This document shows, one piece after another, positions 1 to 8,720 of a stretch of DNA of 21,221 bases. How positions within the stretch are numbered: position 1 is the first letter of the stretch; each line of letters starts with the position of its first letter. The position numbers were made by a program, and so were the translations under genes. The DNA is from Saccoglossus kowalevskii (Eukaryota > Hemichordata > Enteropneusta > Harrimaniidae), in the NCBI RefSeq assembly GCF_000003605.2, contig NW_003109100.1:55462-76682 (forward strand), in the 5' to 3' direction. The notes beneath the pieces were generated by a model. The model made no database searches and was not told where the DNA came from. It worked only from the letters and a program-made list of their open reading frames with translations.

Positions 1-377
1 TAGTATTTCAGTATTTTATTAGTCGGTTGTTAGTATATACTAGTATATTGTTACTACACATTAGTATTGTGTTAGTATGTTGTTAGTAAATTGTTATCAT
101 ACAATAGTATTTCAGTATTTTATTAGTCGGTTGTTAGTATATACTAGTATATTGTTACCACACATTAGTATTGTGTTAGTATGTTGTTAGTATATTGTTA
201 TCATACAATAGTATTTCAGTATTTTATTAGTCGGTTGTTAGTATATACTAGTATATTGTTACCACACATTAGTATTGTGTTAGTATGTTGTTAGTATATT
301 GTTATCATACAATAGTATTTCAGTATTTTATTAGTCGGTTGTTAGTATATACTAGTATATTGTTACCACACATTGGT
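1..377. repeat. 104-bp tandem satellite array, about 3.6 copies, cut by left window edge
   Basis: The same unit restarts at positions 1, 105, 209 and 313, an exact 104-bp period. Copies differ by only a few substitutions (for example at the TTACTACAC/TTACCACAC site). The array decays after about 377, where TATTGTATACCAAG replaces the expected continuation. Within each unit the short word TTAGTAT or GTTAGTAT recurs several times, so the satellite probably grew from a shorter repeat. Each unit also holds the 14-bp perfect palindrome ATATACTAGTATAT. The plus strand is poor in C. High copy identity suggests recent homogenisation. The open frame reading through it is a by-product and not a gene. 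The true left end of the array lies outside the window. Confidence 0.97.
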
Positions 378-3300
378 ATTGTATACCAAGTCGTCGGTAT
401 AAAACAGATGATTCCTAATATTATCCTGCAAGATGATACCCAACACCGGCTACTTCCCTACCGAGCTCCAATGGCCACATGGAATTTAACAATATCGACA
501 GATTCAAAGCCCGTTGAATCACACACTTGTAAGCCAGATGCCACTGTAACAAACAGCGAACGAGAAATTTCACTATCTTCTAATTATTTGAATAGCGTTC
601 AATGGTTTACCCGTTCGAATTGCTTTGTGTGGCAACCATGAAACTAAACCTTGAAAATACGGACGAGTTCTGTCTTAGATAATGATCCATAATCTCCCTC
701 ACAAAATATGCACATGTCCGCGGGAGGTTTACTTTATAACCAAATTGAAAATCGCTAATATGAATAAATCGTTCGGTGCGGTTTGTAGAACATATTTCAA
801 ACAAATACATTTGCAACAACAGTAACAATAGCAACTGATCCCCCTACGGGTGTTGGTAATGGACATTTATGACATCACACTGTTGTTACGCATTTTGTGG
901 TTGGTTGAGACTCAATCGGTTAACTGTTAATTACAGTTCGTGTTATTAAAATAATATGGACGTTCAACAATAACAAAAATATATGTTGCCCTTAACTCGA
1001 AGTTAACTGTTAGTTAAACATCCAGTTACAATTTTGGTGTAATTTCTAAAATAAGGGCTTGGTCATTTTCGTAACTCGGTGCCCATAACTCGAACAATTG
1101 AACATCTAACTTAAATGGCGGCAGTCGTCGTGCCGCGTTCTGTTCGATATGGGACTCATAGCGACGTATACAACGCGTGTAAAACATTATTTATAATGTT
1201 AATAATAATGTTATAATATAAACATTATAATACATCCAACTAAAGGCCAATTAGAATCATTAGTGTTGTCTGTTTCTCCAAGAGTAACATTATTTGAGGA
1301 CATCAACCCAATATATAAAATATTAATTCTTGAAATAACACTGTGTATAGTATAGGTACTCACATAGATGTCTAGTCAGCCAGTGTGATGTGCCTCACTA
1401 TAAAAAGTAAATATGAACGAAACAAATGACATTTTTAGTGTTGCTGTTTGATACTGCATATTAATAAACACATTTAATGAAACTCTTTTATAATACGCAT
1501 GCGCATGTGTTTTTGGTACGTACAATAACAACCACTACACATGCGTATTTAGTGGGGTTTTTTTTCCATCCAACGAATACTTTGATGTGTCCTGTAAACG
1601 CAACTTAACGTTATTTAGTTTATGATAAATCATAATTCGATTTGTTCTACAGTATGGAGTATCAAACATAATTTTTAAAAATACATGTTTCTCTCCATAA
1701 TGCATATTTAACAGCCGAAATATACAGGTCATCTTCTGAACAAGAACTAACCAATAGCAAGTCTTTAGTATTAATAAAAGTCATGTACATTGCATGACGT
1801 AAGTGGCGAGTCTTAAGACGCGCGTAGGTTTTCAATAGTGTCTTTATGTTTTTTATCTTTTATCGTCAGTTCCCATCTCAGTGGCAGCGCATTACCGTCA
1901 CTGAATCACAGTGCAATGCGTCAACTGGCTGACGCAGAAAAAAGAAACAATAAAGCAAGCACCCTTGGTTATTGTACATGGTAAGCGTTCCCACAGTCTG
2001 TACTTACGAGATACGGTCACGTAGCACCCATGGTGTGCGTGCATAATACAAATTTCCACATTGTGACGTACACGAAACAGTCAGGCTAATCTTAATCTGT
2101 CTTTCAAAACGTACATAAATTTGTGGCACACGAACTATAATTATTGTCCACCCCTCTTTGACCTATATATTATCAGACGTTGTTTATTGATCTGTCGCGT
2201 TTGATTAATCGATAATATAATTTTATTTAAATAAAGTATTTTGGTTCTTTTGTGTGCGTTTATATATACAGTGGGTTATTTTTATGTCGTTCATTTGGAA
2301 GAACAACAATCTACGCGTATTCGCATGGCATTAGTAGTACGTACCCGTAATTCAACACGCATGCACATTTGCGTAGTTTACTATTTCATTAATACAAAAC
2401 TAGTTTACGTGTGGAAACAATCTCCGCCAGTCAAGGTTGGTAAAATTCTCACTAAAAAATTGTAATTACCGTCGACGAAATCAAACACAACGTGCCGCGC
2501 GTTTAAGAGAAATCGAACACGAGGTCGCGTGTTTTCGTCAGTAAAGTTACAACGTGATATAAGACGATTGGTTAAATTTGAAATTGATACGAGTTGTTGA
2601 TACAAGAACGCTGATTGACGGATCCAGCTCCTTGGAGTGCCCAATCAAATACAGCTGCTCATAACACGATCACGCACGAGTTCGTAGGGACCGCCATGGA
2701 TGGTCGGCTTCAGCGGCAGTGTAACAACGTGTTTACTGTAGTTTATAATTCAGCAATACCCATGTTGCCCTCAACTCTCTGTCGATATTTGTAAAATATC
2801 ACGAATTCAGTTTAATATACTCTGAAACGATTATTGTTTTCCAACAAGGCACACTAACTAGTCATTTTGTAATCAAAGTTCATTAAAATAATAAGTAATT
2901 GAATATAATTCAACGCAATAAAAAATATATAGTTTTATTAAAAAATGAATCGACTTTCGACGCCATGTAGTACCTTGTTTGTCCTGAGAGGTTAATACCT
3001 TAACTGACTGCAAGCCACAATCTTTCCTTCGACCATTGAGATCTTCTGTTACACCAATCAAGGGAAATTAATGGGTTTTTTAACTTGCAAACTTGAAGTT
3101 GAATTTTATGATTATTTCTATGGCTTCAGTTGGGTAACGTGACTATTATGTGAGATATTTGATTGCATAAATATCCGGAATTGTTGAAAAGTGTAGTGAC
3201 GGCTTTTCTTTTAATTTCACAATTATGTGACAGAAATTTCAATAAAACACCTTCGCAACGTGCTCTATTTCACGTGGATTCAAATACTCGCCTCCGTCTC

Positions 3301-5788
3301 GTAGTACTGTGACCGAATTCGGCGAATCCGATTACACCAACAGGTCCAGCAATTTATGCAGTCCGAATCGTGTCAGGCTCGTTCGCGGTTTCTTTTATTC
3401 AATTGATGGGATATTTGTCTTACGTGCTAAATATATACGAAACGACAGAATGTTCGCGACGTCCTTTCGGACAAATAATTACAAATAGCGACACTATAGT
3501 TCTGGCTTCGTACGGAAAACGGCACATTTCTGATGACGTCGCATTATAGTGAGGATTGCGAGAGAAATTAAACAAGTAATCATTGATTTTGTTTGTCAAC
3601 TTGACCAACAAGACGAAAAAAAATAATCTACCAAACATCTTTAACATGAACTATATGTGTTATGCGTGTCCTATCAATACCACGCATATTTGATTACGGC
3701 GAATAAACTCGTGACAAAAATTAATTATATTTCCTAAAGAAATTCAAAAAGCTCAGGACGCCAAGTTTTGTTCATAGCAAAACATGTAATTAATATTAAA
3801 TAATACAATGTATTTTTTTATTCGGGTCAAAGGGAAAGAATTTTATATTCATTGATCAAAATTTTTGAGAAAAAGAAACTAAAAAGCAGGTTTATTCATA
3901 AATGATAGTCGACGAATTTCGCTTTCAAAACTTAAATGAAAAATTACGGAGGTATTAATTATATAGTGTAGATTGGCGCACCCGGGGCATATAAATATGC
4001 AAAAAAATGAGAAAAATACAAACACATTTTTTAATTTACATATTTTTGGAAAAATCACTTTATTTCGAGGGAAATAGTGATAATTCTCAATCGCTATACG
4101 CAGCGTGTATACGCTTTGGTGGTGTGAAGACAATCGTTGGACTTTTCTTGGGAAAACATTTTCACTTCCAATATTTATTTGTTTTCATCAAATATTTGTT
4201 TTTCTATGTCGCTTTTTCATAATATGATTGATACCATTAGTTTTTAATGGTACAGATATAAATCAAAAAAGCATGACATAATGAAATCTACATTAGTTTT
4301 TATAATTCTACATGCAGCCGGTGTGTTCATTCATCAAAGGTATTCTATGATGTCGTGGCAGCCGCCGCTCCAAAGTTCGCTGTTTGATATATCACGGCGC
4401 TCTTAGTACAGCAATCCGGCGTCCGACAATTATATTCGATTTAAAATTTTAAAAGAACAATAACACATTCAAACATTAAACAAATAGAATCTTGCTCAAG
4501 ATTCCGATATGTCGAAATCTGATCGACGTCCTTGTCCTCGCGCATTTTCGAACTCGAACTCGTAAATTGAGTCCAGTCCGGGTAGTTGAAGCGTAACAAA
4601 CTGCGCAGATTAATGAAGCGCGATGCAAATAATGTACCACGGCATCACGCTGGGAGCAAAGTGTGTACGTATTATAGGACTAAAACAATTTATGCAACAC
4701 AGACAAGCGAAAACAGGTGATGCATGTATGTGACGTCACGGTGTTGGATATATGCAGATGAAAGCCTGGCCCTTTTGTATCGCCAATTGAGGTCTTGGTT
4801 CGTACGTTGTGTTTTTTGTACTGTAGCGACTCGTACGAGGCTAGGGCAAATGCTTAATATCCTTCTGCCATCGATTCAATGTCTATTCATAAAAGTATTT
4901 AATCGGCGTAGCTACGTACCATACCGTAACTACGTCGCTATAAGCGCCGGGAAATTGGAGACTTCATAAATTAAACAAACGTCGCGACTCATCTACAGAC
5001 CTCATATAACGGACTAACGGATTTTGCCACCAACACAAGATAGTGTGAAAAAACGCCAAAACCATTCATTTAATGGGATGGATTTTAATTAACTAACAAA
5101 GTAAAATTAAAATTTGCAGCAAAAAAAAAATACACAACAAAAGAGGTGCAAATATGAATAAATATATATACATGTATATATTTTTTTCATTTACAATTCA
5201 TCCTGCTATTTCTCCCAAGCGCCAACCAACCAACCAACAAATTGCCTCCTCGCCTTCCACCAACATTTCGTGATTGTACTGTATGTAACACGTTTGCTAC
5301 ATATAAACGATGTAATTCACATGGACCACTTCGCAAACGTCTTCAAGGAACTATTAACGCTTACTTAATTGTCCAGTTTAAAACAGCTAACTGTATTTGC
5401 TTGACAGAATCGCATTAAAACATGCACGCAACGACAATATTATGTACCGTTCGCTTTGTGACGCGAGTGTTTAGATTTAACCCGAAAGAACATACGGCGT
5501 CTCCACAGTTTGTGTTCACTTTTCCAGTACTAACTTGAACGCCGATGACGGATTCATCAACACCCTGTTTTTAATTATCATTTTGTCGATTTTTACTTAT
5601 CTTTTCGAATGTTTACGTCATTAAATACATGGTTGAGTTCACCAGCTTAGTCTTTAATCTTTATCCGACCAGCCCCGTATAATTTTACATTGACTTGAGG
5701 GTTAATCTTTGCAAATGCATCTACATCAGATTTCTTTACTACAATGCAAAAATATCCTGCTTTAAATTAATTTAAAATATATCATATT
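378..5788. other. AT-rich non-coding stretch, no gene recognised
   Basis: Open frames here are short (under about 120 residues), often start at non-ATG codons, and none resembles a known family or transposon protein. Visible details are small. There is a cluster of short palindromic words at 1183-1227. A GCATGCGC-type word lies near 1498-1505 (NRF1-like). A perfect cAMP-response-type palindrome TGACGTCA sits at 4731-4738. A short CCAA run occurs near 5222-5240. I saw no RNA gene. Single small exons of a spliced gene cannot be excluded by eye. Confidence 0.6.
1183..1227. repeat. Cluster of short inverted words AACATTA/TAATGTT
   Basis: AACATTA at 1183-1189 and its complement TAATGTT at 1194-1200 form a 7-bp stem with a 4-nt loop. 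TAATGTT at 1206-1212 and AACATTA at 1221-1227 form a second one with an 8-nt loop. The surroundings are almost pure A and T, so part of this may be compositional chance. Confidence 0.5.
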
Positions 5789-5939
5789 ACATTAAATTCA
5801 ATTTAATTGAAAATTAATTAAACTCAATTATATTGCAACTCCATTTAGGAATGCAACATAATTTCAGTTTAATTAAATATTTAACAAACTCTACTGAATT
5901 TAACTAAAACTTAATTTAAATTAAATTGGAATTTAATGT
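5789..5939. repeat. Nested AT-rich fold-back (inverted repeat)
   Basis: The outer arms are ACATTAAATTC with AATTTAATT following at 5789-5808, matched by the complement ending at 5939. The inner arms are 28 nt each (5815-5842 and 5848-5875) around a 5-nt loop, with about four or five mismatches or small gaps. The right half has about 40 extra bases between outer and inner arms. No coding capacity is present. This is consistent with a degraded fold-back or MITE-type element, but terminal repeats with a clear target-site duplication were not identified. The inner 61-nt hairpin has pre-miRNA-like size but is extremely AT-rich. Confidence 0.7.
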
Positions 5940-6801
5940 TAAAATAACGGGATATATAAATTTACTGTAAATCAACCTAAATACTAAACCCAGTGCCAAA
6001 AGACGCATTTCTTGAAATTATCTTTGATATTAAAATGCAATTGCCGATGCGCACTGTGTGTCCGACCGCCGCTATTTAAATTTATAACAAAGTAAAGCCA
6101 CTCAAATTGGCTTTCCTTCTACGGCAGTGATTCAATGAAATTGCTTCACTTTTCATGTAAATCCAACATACACATACCCAACCCGCTTTACACATGCACA
6201 ATGTCGTGAATCATGCATGCACATGCACGGGCGTACACAAGTCGTTTTTGCCCACGATGACGAATTCCATATGTGTATCATACCCATGATGATTCCACAC
6301 AGTAGCGATCGTACATGCATACATCATACTGTTCAATAATTACATTGGCTATGTATTCCGCATTTGAATTTGATAAAAAACTAACCAAATCAACCAGTTA
6401 TGAAAATTGAAGGGAATTAAAAAACCTTTCTGCTGCGGTCACCGTTCCGATTTAATCATAATGTGTCTATTCAGCGAATGTACATTGTATCGCTGTCATC
6501 GTCGCGTATCTGTATAATTCATAAAGCTTCGTTCCGCGACTTATTTAAAACGACAGCTGCTAAAATAGGGTGGGAAGAAACGGGACTATGGTATGTCTGA
6601 TCTATCTGTCTGATCCACTCTTAAGCATACCACCATCGCGCTGCACACAGAGCGCCCTCTGGAGAGCATTCTAGGGAAACGGTCATTGCTAAGTTCAGTT
6701 AATAACCAGAAGCATAATAAAACGCTTTTTCATTCCATACATTCTCGACATTATATTGGTGATAATGAGCACGAGATAATCTAGTATTTTCAATAATGCT
6801 T
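5940..6801. other. Non-coding stretch downstream of the receptor gene
   Basis: I see no open frame of note and no RNA gene. The sequence includes several GCATGCAC/ACATGCAC-type words near 6190-6240 and is otherwise unremarkable. If the receptor transcript ends near 6800, this is intergenic DNA beyond its 3' end. Confidence 0.5.
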
Positions 6802-6807
6802 TTTAAT
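6802..6807 (-). terminator. Candidate poly(A) signal ATTAAA for the receptor
   Basis: On the minus strand ATTAAA, the commonest variant of AATAAA, occurs about 290 nt after the receptor stop codon. I saw no canonical AATAAA on that strand between it and the stop. In AT-rich DNA this hexamer arises easily by chance, so the call is weak without transcript ends. Confidence 0.25.
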
Positions 6808-6878
6808 TCTCGTATTTTTTACCACCATTGTCTATAAATGTGCTAGGTCACATCATTTACAACATCTCCCATGTACCA

Positions 6879-6916
6879 TTACCTTGAGTATTCGACTCGA
6901 GAATAAGTCAAGGTAA
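6879..6916 (-). other. Stem-loop in the presumed 3' UTR of the receptor
   Basis: The arms TTACCTTGA (6879-6887) and TCAAGGTAA (6908-6916) pair over 9 bp. After a small G/AG internal bulge, TATTC (6889-6893) pairs with GAATA (6901-6905), leaving a 7-nt loop. It lies about 180 nt past the receptor stop codon on the transcribed minus strand and before the candidate poly(A) signal. Function is unknown. It could be an RNA element or chance. Confidence 0.5.
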
Positions 6917-7094
6917 AAGTCACCCTCAAAATAATATCACTGTGTTCTGCATACCACATATGTAAATAATCGCAGACTGGAACTGAGAAAAATGCAGGAA
7001 AATTGTGTTAAGTCTCAGTGAGTTGGGATGCCTGCATATATGCAAGTCCCGCCTTTGTACCAAACAGCTAACGCTAATAAAGTTGTTCAAATAT

Positions 7095-8474
7095 TCACAG
7101 CACCGTTTCTCTTATCATTAACTCGCCGGGTGATTTCTCACCCTTTGAGAATTGTACAGCCTCTCGCTGATTGTTGATGTAATTTCCATTGGTAAACATA
7201 GTAGCATATCGTTTCCTATGTTTGTCCTCATCATAGGGCGAAACAAGACTAACGGTCCCACGTTTTCTTGACCGACTCCGACGCGAACCTTCCCCTAGAC
7301 TGAAAGCGAAAGCGGCTATCCCGTGCTGCTCCGCCAGGCCACTTTTGAGGCTTGATCGCCTCTGCCGCTGACACTGCAAAGACGCTTTAAAAGTTTTCCT
7401 GTACGTTTTGCTAAGGAAACAGTAACATATAGGGTTGAGAGACGAGCTGCATAATCCAAGCCATTGTACGAAGGGAAACACTTTCATCACTTCGCCCACA
7501 GGATGATAATCCGCCCATATAGTAGCGACGTGATACGGAAACCACGAGATTGCGAATAGTAGGACTACGACAATCAAAAGCCGCACAACCTTTCGTCGAC
7601 TTTTATACTGGGCCTCTTTATCCGGATTGGCGTTTTTTCCAAGTTCTGCGCTTGTAGATATCAGGGCTCTAAAAATCATGACATATGCGACGAACATGAA
7701 TAACATGGGCAATGCAAACTGGATCAAAAACAGAGACATGTTATAGGCGTGTTTCAGATACATCGATCCCCATTCTTCTTGGCACGAAGTCACCTTCACT
7801 ACACCGAAGAATTCCTGTGTGACTAAGCGATTAACGATGAGTATAGGAATCATCAATATTAGTGATATGATCCATATTATTATTATCAAGATTCGCACTC
7901 GACGTCGAGTGTACAACACCTTGGCCTTCAATGGACTATGGATTGCATAAAATCTATTTAAACTTACTGCAGTCAGAATAAGTACGCTGGAGGAAACTGA
8001 CATCCCCTGTACACATGGAGTAAGCTTGCACAGTACTTCCCCGTAAATCCATTCCTGGTAGACAATGTTGCCCAGTGTTATCGGCATGCACACCAACACC
8101 ACCGCCAAGTCACACACAGCTAAGTTGACCAAAAAACAGTTAATGATAGTCCGTATATGTTTGTTGCGAAACCACGCAATTATAACGAGTGTGTTGCCGA
8201 CGCACCCAAGAACGAACGCCGTAAGGTAAAGAATAATCAGCGCTATGGTAGTTGGAGATCGGTGCGTATACATGCCTTGTCTAAACGTATCTATTATCTC
8301 ATCCACTGAGTAGTCGAGGAAGACCGCGTCTGTGTCGTTGGTCGTGGTGTTATTACTGCAGTTCAAACTTAACAATTTCGGGTCAATCAGATCGGATTCG
8401 GGCATCATCCCGGCAAGTACAAATTGCAAGGTTTCCAGCGAGCTACAATCCATGGTGTCACCTCGTGTATACAT
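7095..8474 (-). CDS. Rhodopsin-family (class A) GPCR, peptide-receptor type, orexin/NPFF/SIFamide-like
   Basis: This is a plasma-membrane receptor of 459 residues from the first ATG, or 452 from the better one at 8453. The N-terminus has four overlapping N-glycosylation sequons (N38-N46). Seven helices lie at about 76-100, 110-135, 149-175, 193-215, 243-270, 296-320 and 331-353. Landmarks are N94 (1.50), D122 (2.50), W142 in loop 1, the C149/C231 disulphide pair, R174 (3.50), W201 (4.50), P256 and Y264 in TM5, W311 and P313 in TM6, and NPICY at 347-351. C231-x-E-x-W in loop 2 and the VQGMSVSSSV stretch in TM3 point to the beta group (orexin, NPFF, SIFamide, QRFP). The exact ligand is not decidable. 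The DRY motif is NRF (173-175). Helix 8 is followed by C368, a possible palmitoylation site, then a basic tail ending ETVL, a class I PDZ ligand. The frame is closed: an in-frame stop lies at 8535-8537, so no intron is needed. Confidence 0.96.
   Translation of the reverse strand: MYTRGDTMDCSSLETLQFVLAGMMPESDLIDPKLLSLNCSNNTTTNDTDAVFLDYSVDEIIDTFRQGMYTHRSPTTIALIILYLTAFVLGCVGNTLVIIAWFRNKHIRTIINCFLVNLAVCDLAVVLVCMPITLGNIVYQEWIYGEVLCKLTPCVQGMSVSSSVLILTAVSLNRFYAIHSPLKAKVLYTRRRVRILIIIIWIISLILMIPILIVNRLVTQEFFGVVKVTSCQEEWGSMYLKHAYNMSLFLIQFALPMLFMFVAYVMIFRALISTSAELGKNANPDKEAQYKSRRKVVRLLIVVVLLFAISWFPYHVATIWADYHPVGEVMKVFPFVQWLGLCSSSLNPICYCFLSKTYRKTFKASLQCQRQRRSSLKSGLAEQHGIAAFAFSLGEGSRRSRSRKRGTVSLVSPYDEDKHRKRYATMFTNGNYINNQREAVQFSKGEKSPGELMIRETVL
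8451..8457 (-). promoter_or_regulatory. Strong Kozak context marking the likely receptor start (Met8)
   Basis: Read on the minus strand, the second in-frame ATG (codon 8453-8451) sits in CACCATGG, with A at -3 and G at +4. The first ATG (8474-8472) has T at -3 and T at +4, a poor context. The likely protein therefore begins MDCSSLETLQ and is seven residues shorter than the longest frame. Confidence 0.7.
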
Positions 8475-8538
8475 GTATACACATATGCGTGTAACAACTC
8501 CGTGAGTGGCGTTGGGTGAATGTGATACTCGCGATCAT
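8458..8538 (-). promoter_or_regulatory. Upstream ORF of 26 codons ending 4 nt before the likely start
   Basis: An ATG at 8538-8536 opens a 26-codon frame that stops at TGA (8460-8458), leaving only CACC before the preferred receptor ATG. It runs across the weak first receptor ATG in another frame. If it lies in the mRNA, it could dampen receptor translation or allow reinitiation. The transcript start is unknown and the peptide resembles nothing I know. Confidence 0.4.
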
Positions 8539-8555
8539 TCCTGTCATAATAATCA

Positions 8556-8579
8556 CTAGGTGGTCGGTTGTTTGCACAT
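8556..8579 (-). promoter_or_regulatory. Second, 7-codon upstream ORF
   Basis: An ATG at 8579-8577 is followed by six codons and TAG (8558-8556). It only matters if transcription starts farther upstream. A GCGCATGTGC-like word (NRF1-type half site) overlaps its start, so this point could equally be promoter DNA. Confidence 0.25.
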
Positions 8580-8599
8580 GCGCACTCGCCGCCGTGAAT

Positions 8600-8720
8600 A
8601 GCAATTGAACACTAAGTTAGCTTTCAGACGTAGAAGGAGACACAATTTATTATAATTGCTGCGATATTATGACGTAATCAAATCAATATCGTCATAGCAG
8701 TTCTCAAAAAGCTAACTTTC
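8600..8720 (-). promoter_or_regulatory. Possible promoter region of the receptor
   Basis: On the minus strand, about 190-200 nt before the likely start, lies TTACGTCATA (around 8667-8676, a CRE-like half site). It is followed by a TATAATAAAT word (around 8646-8657). Both lie between 11-bp inverted arms AAGTTAGCTTT (8614-8624) and AAAGCTAACTT (8708-8718). The placement is suggestive, but each word is short and no experimental start is available. Confidence 0.25.

Noticed and set aside
610-620. GTTCGAATTG resembling a tRNA B box
   Set aside because: No A box at the proper distance and no cloverleaf could be drawn.
285-641. 118-residue open frame on the plus strand
   Set aside because: It begins inside the 104-bp satellite and continues into unique AT-rich DNA. 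It has no domain, and its composition follows the repeat.
2405-2644. 79-residue minus-strand frame
   Set aside because: It starts at TTG and not ATG, matches nothing, and overlaps another equally weak frame on the other strand.
4724-4969. Frame containing YAD, briefly considered as a reverse-transcriptase YxDD relic
   Set aside because: The tetrad is YADE and none of the surrounding reverse-transcriptase motifs is present.
5815-5875. Possible microRNA precursor
   Set aside because: It has the right size but is very AT-rich and nested in a larger fold-back, and it matches no conserved animal microRNA that I recall. I kept it only as a fold-back repeat.
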